Source: Kushneria marisflavi (GTDB lineage Bacteria > Pseudomonadota > Gammaproteobacteria > Pseudomonadales > Halomonadaceae). Taken from it: a DNA stretch of 64,000 nucleotides. Made by a program: the position numbers and the translations under genes. Positions 49,446 to 58,488 of the stretch are shown piece by piece. The DNA lies in assembly GCF_002157205.1 (NCBI RefSeq), contig NZ_CP021358.1:1674001-1738000 (forward strand). The letters run 5' to 3'. Each line of letters begins with the position of its first letter. The first letter of the stretch is position 1. The notes beneath the pieces were generated by a model. That model was given only the letters and a program-made list of their open reading frames with translations, searched no databases and had not been told where the DNA came from.

Positions 49446-49544
49446 GGCTTATCCTGCTCCCATATCGAGATCGAATGCAAGTCGTCAAATGACACTATCC
49501 GGTGCACGATGGTCGGATCATCGTTGGACAAGAAGCGAGCTGTC

Positions 49545-50324
49545 ATGTCGGAGTCACCCACTACCCCAAACGCCCCCGCGGCCTCGTCCGCCAAACGCGC
49601 CCGGGGCGTCGATCGCGTGATTGATCTGTGTACCCAGCTGCATCGGCACAAGGCGCCCATGACGCCGCGAGAGCTGGTCGAAGCCACCGGTGCGCCGCGC
49701 TCAAGTGTTTATGAGCTGGTCAGCATCCTGAGCGAGGCCGGATGGCTGGAGGTGGATCGCGATGGGCGCATTTTCTTCGGCCGCGCCATGCATCTGTTCG
49801 GTCTGGACTATGCCCGCCACAACGATCTGATCAGCCGGGCTCGCGGTGTACTGCGCCAGCTGGCGGCCGAATTCAACGAGACCAGCCAGTTCTGCATGCT
49901 GGAGGGCAACAAGTACACCGTGGTGCTCGATGACAATGGCACCCGTCCCTTTCGCATCAGCGCCGACACGGGCGTGCGCATTCCGATTCCCTGGACGGCG
50001 TCGGGGCGGGTCCTGCTGGGCGACATGACGTTTGAGGCGATCAACGACTTCATCCCGCCGGAGGACTTCATCCTGCCGGATGGTCGCGAGATTGTTCGTG
50101 AGGACTTCCTTACCGAGATCGATCGGGCCCGCGAACAGGGTTACGCCATAACCGAGGGACTTGCCGACAGCTTTGCCTGCTGCCTGGCGGTACCGGTACT
50201 CGATCAGGGCGGCCATGCCCATGCCACGCTGTGTTTCACCATCGGCCGTGATGCCCCACAGGCACGGCGTGACGAGCTGCTGGACGCCCTGAAGCAGGCC
50301 GCCCGCACGCTTTACGGGCACTGA
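49545..50324 (+). CDS. IclR-family transcriptional regulator
   Basis: The 259-residue protein has an N-terminal winged helix (about 20-80; DLCTQLHRHKAPMTPRELVEATGAPRSSVYELVSILSEAGWLE) and an IclR effector domain (about 95-255). ATG 49545 gives a normal family length; a frame open from 49407 would overlap the operator palindromes. It is divergent from the D-aminoacylase gene and upstream of the D-amino-acid deaminase gene, so it is the likely local regulator. The effector is unknown, plausibly a D-amino acid or its N-acyl form. Confidence 0.9.
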   Translation: MSESPTTPNAPAASSAKRARGVDRVIDLCTQLHRHKAPMTPRELVEATGAPRSSVYELVSILSEAGWLEVDRDGRIFFGRAMHLFGLDYARHNDLISRARGVLRQLAAEFNETSQFCMLEGNKYTVVLDDNGTRPFRISADTGVRIPIPWTASGRVLLGDMTFEAINDFIPPEDFILPDGREIVREDFLTEIDRAREQGYAITEGLADSFACCLAVPVLDQGGHAHATLCFTIGRDAPQARRDELLDALKQAARTLYGH

Positions 50325-50390
50325 CGCTTTATCGATCCGGCGCTGTACGCACTCCAGCGCCCTGTGAACATCAACGCTTTACGGACACTA

Positions 50391-50410
50391 CGGCGCCGAT
50401 ATCGGCGCCG
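50391..50410. promoter_or_regulatory. 20-bp perfect palindrome
   Basis: The sequence cggcgccgatatcggcgccg is exactly self-complementary. It lies in the 126-bp gap between the IclR gene and the deaminase gene, 40 bp before the deaminase start. It shares the cgatatcg centre style with operator 1 but not its tgtcc arms. It may be an operator or a hairpin in the leader RNA. Confidence 0.5.
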
Positions 50411-50450
50411 GATGACAACAACATCAATACCCCGTCAGGAGCGCCACACC

Positions 50451-51668
50451 ATGCACACCCCTTCGCTCTCGTCTGCCACAGGCCAGCCTCCCCAGAAGGG
50501 CAGTTTGATACTCGGTGACCACCTGCTCACCGGTGTGAGTCTGCCGGCCATGGTGCTGCATCAAAAGGTGATCGAGCACAACATCGCCTGGATGCAGCAT
50601 TTTGCCGATCATCATCACGCTCACCTGGCCCCGCACGGCAAGACCACCATGATGCCGGCGCTCTTTTCACGTCAGATCGAGGCCGGCGCGTGGGGGATCA
50701 CCCTGGCCACCGCACCCCAGTGCGCGGCAGCCTTTGCCCACGGTGTCAAACGTCTGCTCATGGCCAATCAGCTGATCGGACAGGCCAACATGGCGCTGGT
50801 CGCGCAAATGATCGAAGACGGGCTGGACTTTTACTGCACGGTGGATCACGCCGATAACGTTCGCGCGCTCAATGATTTCTTTGCGGCCCGCGGCCAGCAG
50901 CTTCAGGTGCTGATCGAGCTTGGCGTGGCCGACGGGCGCTGCGGCGTGCGTGATGGTGAGGCGTTAAGCGCATTGGTAGAGGTCATCCGGCAGGCCCCGG
51001 CGCTCAGGCTGGCCGGCATCGAGGGCTATGAAGGCATGATCGGCGGCGACAGTGCGCTGGAGGACGTGCGTGCCTATGGTGCCCGGCTGGTGGAGACCGT
51101 CAGGCACCTTCACGACAGCGGCGTGCTGGCAACGCCAGCGCCCATTGTCACGGCATCGGGATCAAAATGGTTCGACCTGATTGCCGAAGCCTTTGACCAG
51201 GCCGAGCTGCGCGAACACTACACCCCGGTACTGCGTCCGGGCTGTTATGTCGCCCATGATCACCGTCTTTATCGCGAGGCCATGGAAGCGGTCAGCGAAC
51301 GCCGTCCGGAACTTGAAGGCACGCTCGAGCCGGCACTCGAAGTCTTCGCTCAGGTGCAGTCGCTGCCCGAGCCTGGACTTGCCATCGTGGCCATGGGCAA
51401 GCGCGATATCTCCTGCGACCCGGATCTGCCCATGGCGCTGAGGCTGTACCGCGATGGCGCTCTTGTGCGTGAGGTGAGCGGCTGGCAGGTGGTGCACATC
51501 ATGGATCAGCACACCTTTCTGCGCGTCCCTGAAGAGGCCGATATTCAGATCGAGGACGTGATCGCCTTTGGCGCTTCGCATCCGTGTCTGACGTTTGACA
51601 AGTGGCGCCAGGGACTGTGGGTCGATGACGATCTAGCGGTGACCGCCGTTGAGCCGACATTTTTCTAA
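50451..51668 (+). CDS. D-amino-acid deaminase / D-serine dehydratase-like, fold-III PLP enzyme
   Basis: The 405-residue protein resembles D-threonine aldolase and eukaryotic-type D-serine dehydratase. The PLP lysine is in HLAPHGKTTMMPAL (about residue 65) within the alanine-racemase-type N-terminal barrel, and the C-terminal metal site appears as FGASHPCLTFDKW. These enzymes deaminate or cleave D-beta-hydroxy amino acids. ATG 50451 has AGGA upstream. It follows the IclR gene on the same strand and belongs to the D-amino-acid cluster with deacylase, RidA and symporter. The exact D-amino acid is unknown. Confidence 0.85.
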   Translation: MHTPSLSSATGQPPQKGSLILGDHLLTGVSLPAMVLHQKVIEHNIAWMQHFADHHHAHLAPHGKTTMMPALFSRQIEAGAWGITLATAPQCAAAFAHGVKRLLMANQLIGQANMALVAQMIEDGLDFYCTVDHADNVRALNDFFAARGQQLQVLIELGVADGRCGVRDGEALSALVEVIRQAPALRLAGIEGYEGMIGGDSALEDVRAYGARLVETVRHLHDSGVLATPAPIVTASGSKWFDLIAEAFDQAELREHYTPVLRPGCYVAHDHRLYREAMEAVSERRPELEGTLEPALEVFAQVQSLPEPGLAIVAMGKRDISCDPDLPMALRLYRDGALVREVSGWQVVHIMDQHTFLRVPEEADIQIEDVIAFGASHPCLTFDKWRQGLWVDDDLAVTAVEPTFF

Positions 51669-51723
51669 TCCTCGAACGCCTTTGATACCCGAGCCCTTTC
51701 AGGGTTCGCCCTCCGCCTGAATG

Positions 51724-51755
51724 CCGGGCCGCTGTTCTCTTGAGCAGCGGCCCGG
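51724..51755 (+). terminator. Hairpin terminator of the deaminase gene
   Basis: An 11-bp perfect stem (ccgggccgctg / cagcggcccgg) with a ten-base loop, followed by TTG. The T tract is weak. The rest of the gap up to 51938 holds the promoter of the glucosidase gene. Confidence 0.65.
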
Positions 51756-51938
51756 TTGCGTGTACTGACGCCGGTTCACAGTCGCTCATGATTGCTGGCA
51801 CTCGCTGGCAAATGCTGACGTTTTGACACACTACAGTCTGCTGAATACGACTAAGGTAGTCCGCTTATTGACCGTTCCATGCCCGGCGATCGCCGTGATC
51901 CCGGGCCGGCATCCTGTTCTTCCGGAGACACCCAACGC

Positions 51939-54293
51939 ATGCGCCAACGCTTTCTTTTGCCCGTGATGACGCTGTCTGCGATGTTCAGCGCTCAGGTGCT
52001 GGCCACACAGATGCCCCCGGTGCCGGATCAGCGCCCCGGCCGGCTGGCGCAGGCTGAACAGACTCTGAATGAGCGCCTGTCCCAGGCGCCCTGGATGGAC
52101 CCGCATCGAAGCCCCGACGAGCGCGCTCGCGCGGCGTTGAACGAGATGACCAACACCGAGAAGATGAAGCTTTTGGCCGGGGATTTTGCCGCGCCAATGG
52201 ATACGTCACAGCGCGTGCGCGGTGCCATCGGCTCGGCCGGATTCGTGCCCGGCATCAGCCGGCTGGGCATTCCCGCCCAGCAGCAGACCGATGCCGATCT
52301 GGGCGTGACCAATCCCGGCTGGATCGATCCGGACCGTCAAGCCACGGCGCTGCCGTCGGTGCTGGCCGCCGCGGCCACCTGGCAGCCTGACCTCTCCCGT
52401 CAGGGTGGCGCCATGATTGCCCGCGAGGCGCACCACTACGGTTTCAACGTACTGCTGGGCGGCACCGCCGGCCTGGTGCGTGACCCGCGCGCCGGTCGCA
52501 ACTATGAAATGCCCGGCGAGGACCCGCTGCTGTCGGGCATGACAACGGCGGCCAAGATCAACGGCATCGAAAGCCAGCACGTGATGTCGACCATCAAACA
52601 CTTTGCCATGAACGCCCAGGAGACCGGGCGCCACAAGCTCAGTGCCGACATCAGCGATCAGGCGCTGCAGGAATCCGATCTGCTGTCGTTTCGCTACGCG
52701 CTGGAACACAGCCATCCAGGCGCTGCCATGTGCGCCTATAACCGGGTCAATGACGACTATGCGTGTCAGAACGGCTATCTGCTCAACCAGGTGCTCAAGG
52801 GTGAGTGGGGCTATCCCGGCTTTGTGATGTCCGACTGGGGCGCGGTCTACTCGGCAGCCCCTTCTGCCAATGCGGGACTGGATCAGCAGTCGGCCGCAGA
52901 GGACTTTGACGGCGTGGTCTATTTTGGCGCGCCGCTGGAGAAGGCAGTCGAGCGCGGCGAAGTGCCCCGCGAGCGCATCGACGACATGGCCTATCGCATC
53001 CTGCGCAGCTACTTTGCTTCCGGCATCGTCGACCATCCGCCCGCGCGTGAGCCGATCGACAAAAAGGCCAATGCCGATGTGGCTCAGCGCATCGCCGAAA
53101 ATGCCATGGTGCTTTTAAAAAATGATCAGGGCGTGCTGCCACTGGAGGGTGCGCGGGACAAGCGCATCAGCGTGACCGGCGCTCATGCCGACCGCGCCGT
53201 GATTGCCGGCGGCGGCTCGGCCGCGGTGGTGCCGATGGACGGCGACGCCATGCCGGATCTCAACCCGCCCAAGGGCGTCAACACTCAGCGGCTGTATCCC
53301 AAATCCTCACCGCTGGGCGCGATCGGCCTGCATGCACCCGACTCGAACGTCACCTTCAGCCCGGGCGATGACATCGATGAAGCCGTCCGTCAGGCGCATG
53401 AAAGCGATGTGGCCGTGGTCTTTGCCCAGCAGTGGACCTCGGAAACCATGGACATGCAGAGTCTGGCGCTGGAAGGCCAGCAGAACGCGCTGATCGAGGC
53501 AGTCGCCAGGGCCAATCCGCGCACGGTGGTGGTGCTGGAAACCGGCGGGCCGGTGGCCATGCCCTGGCGTGACGATGTCGCCGCCATCATGGAAGCATGG
53601 TATCCGGGTCAGCGCGGCGGCGAGGCGATCGCCAATGTGCTCTTCGGGCAGAAAAATCCGTCGGGCCGACTGCCGGTGACCTTCGCGCAAAATGACGAGC
53701 AACTGCCGCGCCCAAATGTGCCGGGGCTTGCCATCGGCAACAGCGCCTTCTTTGATGTCGATTACAACCGTGAAGGGGCCGATGTGGGCTATCGCTGGTT
53801 CGAACGCGAGGGTAAAACGCCGCTTTATCCCTTCGGTCACGGGCTTTCCTACACCACCTTCGAGCGTCACGGGCTCAGGCTTGAGAGGCAGGGTCAGAAA
53901 GTGACGGCTCACTTTACGGTCACCAATACCGGGGATCAAAAGGGCCGTACTACGCCGCAGCTATACGTTCACGCCCCTGATGGTTCACCGGCTCGGCTAG
54001 GGGGCTGGCAGAGCCTTGAGCTCGCGCCCAACGAGTCGAAAGCGGTCAGCCTCGAGATCGACCCACGCCAGTTTGCCCGCTATGACAGCACGCAGCGCCA
54101 GTGGCATCTGGACGGCGGCGACTATCAGGTGGCCCTGGCTGATTCGGCCACCGACATTGATGAGACGCAGCACATAACGTTGCCGGCCGGGACAGTGGCG
54201 ATAACACCACTGGCGCCCGAACCCGCGCCGTCCGCAAAACCGCAGGAACAACGCGTGGCGACTAACGATTCAACATCGGACGGCTCGCTCTGA
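51939..54293 (+). CDS. Exported GH3 beta-glucosidase
   Basis: The 784-residue protein has a signal peptide (MRQRFLLPVMTLSAMFSAQVLA), a GH3 N-terminal barrel (about 70-360), a GH3 C-terminal sandwich (about 395-610) and a fibronectin-III-like domain (about 670-750). The nucleophile Asp is in GFVMSDWGAVYS and substrate-binding KHFAMNAQE is present. It probably cleaves beta-glucosides in the periplasm or outside the cell. The last 30 residues are a Pro/Ala/Ser-rich tail. It lies alone before the SDR genes, sharing a bidirectional terminator. Confidence 0.9.
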   Translation: MRQRFLLPVMTLSAMFSAQVLATQMPPVPDQRPGRLAQAEQTLNERLSQAPWMDPHRSPDERARAALNEMTNTEKMKLLAGDFAAPMDTSQRVRGAIGSAGFVPGISRLGIPAQQQTDADLGVTNPGWIDPDRQATALPSVLAAAATWQPDLSRQGGAMIAREAHHYGFNVLLGGTAGLVRDPRAGRNYEMPGEDPLLSGMTTAAKINGIESQHVMSTIKHFAMNAQETGRHKLSADISDQALQESDLLSFRYALEHSHPGAAMCAYNRVNDDYACQNGYLLNQVLKGEWGYPGFVMSDWGAVYSAAPSANAGLDQQSAAEDFDGVVYFGAPLEKAVERGEVPRERIDDMAYRILRSYFASGIVDHPPAREPIDKKANADVAQRIAENAMVLLKNDQGVLPLEGARDKRISVTGAHADRAVIAGGGSAAVVPMDGDAMPDLNPPKGVNTQRLYPKSSPLGAIGLHAPDSNVTFSPGDDIDEAVRQAHESDVAVVFAQQWTSETMDMQSLALEGQQNALIEAVARANPRTVVVLETGGPVAMPWRDDVAAIMEAWYPGQRGGEAIANVLFGQKNPSGRLPVTFAQNDEQLPRPNVPGLAIGNSAFFDVDYNREGADVGYRWFEREGKTPLYPFGHGLSYTTFERHGLRLERQGQKVTAHFTVTNTGDQKGRTTPQLYVHAPDGSPARLGGWQSLELAPNESKAVSLEIDPRQFARYDSTQRQWHLDGGDYQVALADSATDIDETQHITLPAGTVAITPLAPEPAPSAKPQEQRVATNDSTSDGSL

Positions 54294-54313
54294 CGTCGAA
54301 ATGATGTGGCATG

Positions 54314-54348
54314 AAAAAACCGCCTCCGGTCCGGCCGGAGGCGGTTTT
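54314..54348. terminator. Bidirectional terminator, GH3 gene / SDR gene
   Basis: A near-perfect stem (aaaccgcctccggt and its complement) with A and T tracts on both flanks, between convergent stops at 54293 and 54388. Confidence 0.88.
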
Positions 54349-54387
54349 GAACGTCTGCAGCGCAGCACCCTGATGGATAAAAGTGCT

Positions 54388-55245
54388 CTAGTTAATAATC
54401 GCGCCGCCGTTGATGTGCAGCGAGTGACCGCTAATATAGGAGGCGTCCTTCGAGGCCAGAAAAACGTACGCCGGCCCAAGTTCACTGGGCTGACCGGCAC
54501 GCCCCATGGGCATCTTCTCGCCCAGCGTCTGCATGAGGGTCGGATCAAAACGTCCCATGGTCGAGGGCTGAATCGGCGTCCAGATCGGTCCTAGCGCCAC
54601 TTCGTTGACCCGAATGCCTTCCTTGATCAACGACTCTGACAGCGAGCGGGTAAAGCCCGTGATCGCGCCCTTGGTCGAGGTGTAGGCCATCAGCATGGCG
54701 TTGCCCACGAAGGGATTGATCGAGGTCGTATTGATAATGCTGTCCCCGGCCTTGAGGTGCGGGCGCACGGCCTTTGCCATGTAGAAGTAGCCGTGGATGT
54801 TAACGTCAAACGTGTCGCGCCACTCATCATCCGGGATATCAGCAATATCCTGACGCACCACCTGTACGGCGGCGTTGTTGACCAGAATGTTGATCTCGCC
54901 GAAGGCCTTTAACACCTGTTCGACGGCCTGCTGACAGAAGGCGCTGTCGCGCACGTCGCCGCTGATCAAAAGCGCCTGGCGACCTTCGGCTTCGATCAGG
55001 CGTTTTGTCTCTTCGGCGTCGTCATGCTCATCAAGATACATCACGGCCACATCGGCGCCTTCACGCGCAAAATGCACCGCGGCGCTGCGACCGATACCGC
55101 TGTCTCCCCCGGTAATCACCGCCTTTTTGCCCTCGAGCTTGCCGCTGCCGCGATAGTCATCGCGAATGATCTCGGGCACCGGGGTCATCTCATGCTCGAT
55201 CCCGGGCTGACGATTCTGGGACTGCACTGGAAACTGGTCGGCCAT
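54388..55245 (-). CDS. SDR-family oxidoreductase (YghA-like), copy 1
   Basis: The 285-residue short-chain dehydrogenase has the NAD(P) motif TGGDSGIGRS (about 45-54), LVNNAAV, the catalytic Ser (NTTSIN) and the YTSTK Tyr-Lys pair. The N-terminal extension before the Rossmann fold (PGIEHEMTPVPEIIRDDYRGSGKLEGKKA) is typical of the YghA/GsiB-like general-stress SDRs. AGGGAG precedes ATG 55245. Two close paralogues lie at 55.4-56.2 and 61.2-62.0 kb. The substrate is unknown; in Bacillus and E. coli relatives are stress-induced aldehyde or ketone reductases. Confidence 0.9.
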   Translation of the reverse strand: MADQFPVQSQNRQPGIEHEMTPVPEIIRDDYRGSGKLEGKKAVITGGDSGIGRSAAVHFAREGADVAVMYLDEHDDAEETKRLIEAEGRQALLISGDVRDSAFCQQAVEQVLKAFGEINILVNNAAVQVVRQDIADIPDDEWRDTFDVNIHGYFYMAKAVRPHLKAGDSIINTTSINPFVGNAMLMAYTSTKGAITGFTRSLSESLIKEGIRVNEVALGPIWTPIQPSTMGRFDPTLMQTLGEKMPMGRAGQPSELGPAYVFLASKDASYISGHSLHINGGAIIN

Positions 55246-55366
55246 GTTTGAAATCTCCCTTTTCAATGGACTTTGTATTCGATAGGCATCAGGACAGGCC
55301 TCATGCCTGCCCTTCGCAGGGCCGGGTAAAGGTGTCTGAAAAGGCCCCATCCCCTGTTGCGCCATA

Positions 55367-56230
55367 TCAGCCGTTGACGATCATGCCGCCGTTGACGTGG
55401 ATGGTCTGGCCGGTCACGTAGCTGCTGTCGCGGCAGGCCAGATAGACGTAGGCCGGCCCAAGCTCTGCCGGCTGACCGGCGCGTCCCATGGGCGACTGGC
55501 TGCCGAAGTCCTCGACAATACTCTCGTCGAACGGACCCATAGTAGAAGGAATCAGTGGCGTCCAGATTGGGCCGGGCGCGACCTGATTGACGCGAATGCC
55601 ATCCTCGACACACATTTTCGAAAGCGCGCGCGTAAAGCCGGCGTTGGCGCCCTTGGTCGTGGTATAGGCCAGCAGATTGGCATTCCCGGCAAAGGCATTG
55701 ACGGAGGTCGTGTTGATCACCGCGCCCTTCGTCTCGCGCAGGTGCGGGATGGCGGCCTTGGCCATGTAGAAGTAGCCGTGGATATTGACGTCAAAGGTGC
55801 GCCGCCATTCTTCGTCCGAAGTCTCCTCCGGGCGGTTATGCAGCACCTGCTAGGCGGCATTGTTGACCAGCACATCCAGCTTGCCGAAGGTATCGACGGT
55901 CTGCTGCACCGCATTGCGACAGACCTCGGCGTCAGCGACATCACCGGCGATCAGCAGCGCCCGACGGCCTTCCTGCTCGATCATCCGTTTCGTGGCTTCA
56001 GCATCGTCATGCTCATCAAGATACAGGATGGCCACATCGGCGCCTTCGCGCGCAAAGTGCACGGCTGCGGCACGACCGATGCCGCTGTCCCCTCCGGTGA
56101 TGATGGCCACCAGGTCCTGCATCTTGCCGCTGCCGCGATAGTCCGGGTGCATGAACTCGGCCGGCGGGGTCATCTCGCCTTCAACGCCGGGCTGGCGGTC
56201 CTGCTTCTGCGGGGGAATCTGTTCTGCCAT
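55367..56230 (-). pseudogene. SDR-family oxidoreductase, copy 2, interrupted by an in-frame TAG
   Basis: A single SDR gene (287 codons) is split by TAG at 55852-55850, codon 127, right after LVNNAA. The frame continues without shift into QVLHNRPEETSDEEWRRTFD and the rest of the fold, with the active-site Ser, the YTTTK pair and a complete C-terminus. In many YghA-like SDRs this position is Tyr (NNAAYQ), so a Tyr codon changed to amber by one base is the simplest history. Otherwise the gene is intact and its ribosome site (AAGGAG, ATG 56230) is good. It is a young pseudogene, a sequencing error, or an amber-suppressed gene. Confidence 0.85.
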
Positions 56231-56612
56231 GACGGTTATGCTCCTTGTCATTGAGTAGCGAAGGCTACTCGTCCCTGATCACATCACTGCGCACATCACG
56301 GGGTGATGGCTATTTGCGACGAATGTCTAAAGCGTAGACGTCCTGATCCACCCTGCAATTCGCCCTTCGCCACAGGGCGCTAGACTTCGACAGAGCAGAA
56401 CTTCAAAAGATGCCAGCATCGGATGGATCAAATGACAAAAGGGGGGACCACGATGTTCAGGATCATGGGCACAAGATAACCCACGCCGACAATCAGACTG
56501 GAACCACAGCCCCCAGCAGGAAAAGACAACAACTCCGGCAAGCCCGTCGATCTGAAAAATAAAGGCGAGCAGGTTTCGTCTCCATGAATGAGAGGGTCAA
56601 GGAAGAAAGGGT
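56231..56612. other. Intergenic region upstream of SDR copy 2
   Basis: No supported gene. On the minus strand near 56430-56590 short hydrophobic frames occur (for example one ending VGYLVPMILNIVVPPFVI) but lack a proper start and shift frames, so they may be remnants of a small membrane protein. A TAGACT/TTCGCC element near 56370-56390 may be a promoter for the SDR gene on either strand. Confidence 0.35.
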
Positions 56613-57266
56613 TCAGAAGGGCCGGGCCGAGGCTTCGGGCGTGAAATACCAGCCGACGCCGGTGACAAAGAGCAAAAACCCTGTCAGGCCATGCAGGGCC
56701 CAGGACTCGACAAGGCCACGCTGACGGTAGGACCAGGCGAACAACAGCCCGCCCACGAACGACACGAACAGTACCATCCAGTTCCAGAACATCACGTGAG
56801 CGAGTGCAAACAGCGTGGCATTGAGCACGATGGCACGGTGGCCTTCCGGCAGGATCGCGGCGTAGCGTCGGAAAAAGAGCGTCCTATAGATGAGCTCCTG
56901 TGGCAGGGCAGACAGGAGCGGATAGGCCACCAGCAACCCCCAGAACACGGATCGTTCCTCGCGCCATAGCCAGAAGGTTGCCCATGGCTGCAGCCACTGG
57001 ATGGCGATCCAGCCTGCCATGAATGTGGCAAGCCCGATGCCTGCGATAAGCGGCGCGCGCACGTCTCGCCAGCCGTGCAGGACCGAAGACCACCGAAATT
57101 CGGGTGTCATGCACAGGAGAATCAGACCAATCCCCAGAAGCGGCAGGATCGAGGGAAACAGCTGCCCCGGCGTCGCCACAAACGCCATCACAACGGGGGC
57201 CGCTACGAACAGCGCCCCCATTTCCAGGGTCAGCCGAAGATGGCCTAGTGATCTCAGGCTCTCCAC
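56613..57266 (-). CDS. CPBP-family intramembrane metalloprotease
   Basis: The 217-residue protein has about six to seven helices and the CPBP/ABI motifs: SALPQELIYRTLFFRRY (motif 1, with Gln before the conserved Glu as in one common subgroup) and LNATLFALAHVMFWNW (motif 2 with the metal-binding His). A third conserved region, FVSFVGGLLFAWSYRQRG, follows. Bacterial members are membrane proteases of mostly unknown substrate; some are bacteriocin self-immunity proteins. The gene start overlaps the end of an NmrA-like remnant by 13 bp, suggesting a rearrangement junction. Confidence 0.82.
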   Translation of the reverse strand: MESLRSLGHLRLTLEMGALFVAAPVVMAFVATPGQLFPSILPLLGIGLILLCMTPEFRWSSVLHGWRDVRAPLIAGIGLATFMAGWIAIQWLQPWATFWLWREERSVFWGLLVAYPLLSALPQELIYRTLFFRRYAAILPEGHRAIVLNATLFALAHVMFWNWMVLFVSFVGGLLFAWSYRQRGLVESWALHGLTGFLLFVTGVGWYFTPEASARPF

Positions 57267-57400
57267 GACGACGCCATGATCCCGTCGCGCTCCCCAGGGC
57301 GCGCGGGGTCGCGGGTCAGCGCACGGATATCAGCCCCACACAGACGATCAAGGATCGCCGCACCGACCTGGCCGGTAGCGCCGGTGACAAGGATCGTCAT
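57254..57400 (-). pseudogene. N-terminal fragment of an NmrA-like NAD(P)-binding protein
   Basis: The ATG at 57400 overlaps the aldo/keto reductase stop as ATGA and begins MTILVTGATGQVGAAILDRL, then CGADIRALTRDPARP: a perfect start of an NmrA/SDR-type NAD(P)-binding domain with its GxxGxxG loop. After about 36 residues the similarity ends, and a TGA closes the frame at 48 residues, inside the start of the CPBP gene. About 85% of a normal 280-residue protein is missing. This is direct evidence of a deletion or insertion breakpoint near 57290. Confidence 0.8.
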
Positions 57401-58452
57401 TTGGCCCCCCACTGAGCCTCGGGCATCCTGCCGGTCTCCATCAGGCTGCGGCGCGCACCCTCACCCGAGGCCATCATCCAGCTGGGGTATTCCGGTGCCA
57501 GGGCGCTTGCCGCATTCAGGGCGGCCAGGTCGTCCTCGGACAACGCCACCTCGGCGGCCTTCAGGTTGTCCTCCAACTGATCGAGCCGTTTCAGCCCGAG
57601 GATCACGCTGGCAACAACCTTCTGATGCAGCAGCCAGGCCAGCGAAATCGCCGCGAGGGTGGTGTGATGCCGCGCGGCGATATCATCCATCACGTCCAGA
57701 AGCGGCGCGCCGCGCGCTTCGTTCACCGGGGGGAACGGAACGGTGACGCGGCGGCCTTCATCACTTTTGCGATACTTGCCCGTCAGATAGCCCCCGGCGA
57801 GCGGACTGAAGACCATCAGGCCCAGACCCTCGGCCTCAAGCAGTGGTACGATCTCGCGCTCCACGTCGCGCCCGACCAGCGAATAGTAACCCTGATAGCT
57901 CTGGAACCGCTCCAGCCCCAGACGCCTGGCATCACCAAGCGCCGTTGCCAGCTGCCACGCGGCCCAGTTCGACACGCCGATGTAACGGACGAGACCCTGC
58001 CGGACAAGATCATCCAGGGTGCGCAGCGTTTCCTCGACCGGAGTGGCGGGATCGAAGCCGTGCAGTTGGTAAAGGTCGATATAATCGGTGCCGAGACGCT
58101 TCAGACTGCCATGTACCTCGTGCAGGATATGCTGGCGCGAGGCACCGCCATCGTTCGGCCCGGCGCCGGTGCCATGCTCGAACTTGGTCGACAACACAAC
58201 GTCCTTGCGCGCGATACCGAGCGATGACAGGGCGCGACCCACGATCTCCTCCGACTGCCCGCCAGCATAGACGTTGGCCGTGTCGATGAAGTTGATGCCC
58301 GCGTCGAAAGCACGGCGCAGGATCGCTTCAGCGTCGTCCTGCATGACGCCGCTGGCGGCAGCATAGGGGCCGCCGCTTTGACCAAAGGTCATGGTGCCCA
58401 GGCACATTTCGGAAACGAAGAGACCGGTTCGACCCAGAAGGTTGTAGCGCAT
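57397..58452 (-). CDS. Aldo/keto reductase
   Basis: The 351-residue AKR starts MRYNLLGRTGLFVSEMCLGTMTFG. The catalytic tetrad is visible: Asp and Tyr in FIDTANVYAGGQSEE, Lys in VVLSTKFEHG and His in DLYQLHGFDP. It reduces aldehydes or ketones with NADPH. AGGAG precedes ATG 58452. The stop overlaps the start of an NmrA-like remnant, so it once headed a coupled two-gene operon. It is divergent from a TetR gene with shared palindromes, so that TetR is its likely regulator. Confidence 0.92.
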   Translation of the reverse strand: MRYNLLGRTGLFVSEMCLGTMTFGQSGGPYAAASGVMQDDAEAILRRAFDAGINFIDTANVYAGGQSEEIVGRALSSLGIARKDVVLSTKFEHGTGAGPNDGGASRQHILHEVHGSLKRLGTDYIDLYQLHGFDPATPVEETLRTLDDLVRQGLVRYIGVSNWAAWQLATALGDARRLGLERFQSYQGYYSLVGRDVEREIVPLLEAEGLGLMVFSPLAGGYLTGKYRKSDEGRRVTVPFPPVNEARGAPLLDVMDDIAARHHTTLAAISLAWLLHQKVVASVILGLKRLDQLEDNLKAAEVALSEDDLAALNAASALAPEYPSWMMASGEGARRSLMETGRMPEAQWGAK

Positions 58453-58488
58453 GGATATGCTCCTATTGTGATCAAGCCATTTGGATAT

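Noticed and set aside
55840..55860. Programmed amber recoding (pyrrolysine-like) in the SDR gene
   Set aside because: No pyl genes or special downstream element are visible, and the expected residue is an ordinary tyrosine; point mutation or error is simpler.
56430..56600. Small hydrophobic membrane protein gene on the minus strand
   Set aside because: Hydrophobic segments fall in different frames with no start codon and ribosome site in the correct frame; kept only as a remark on the gap.
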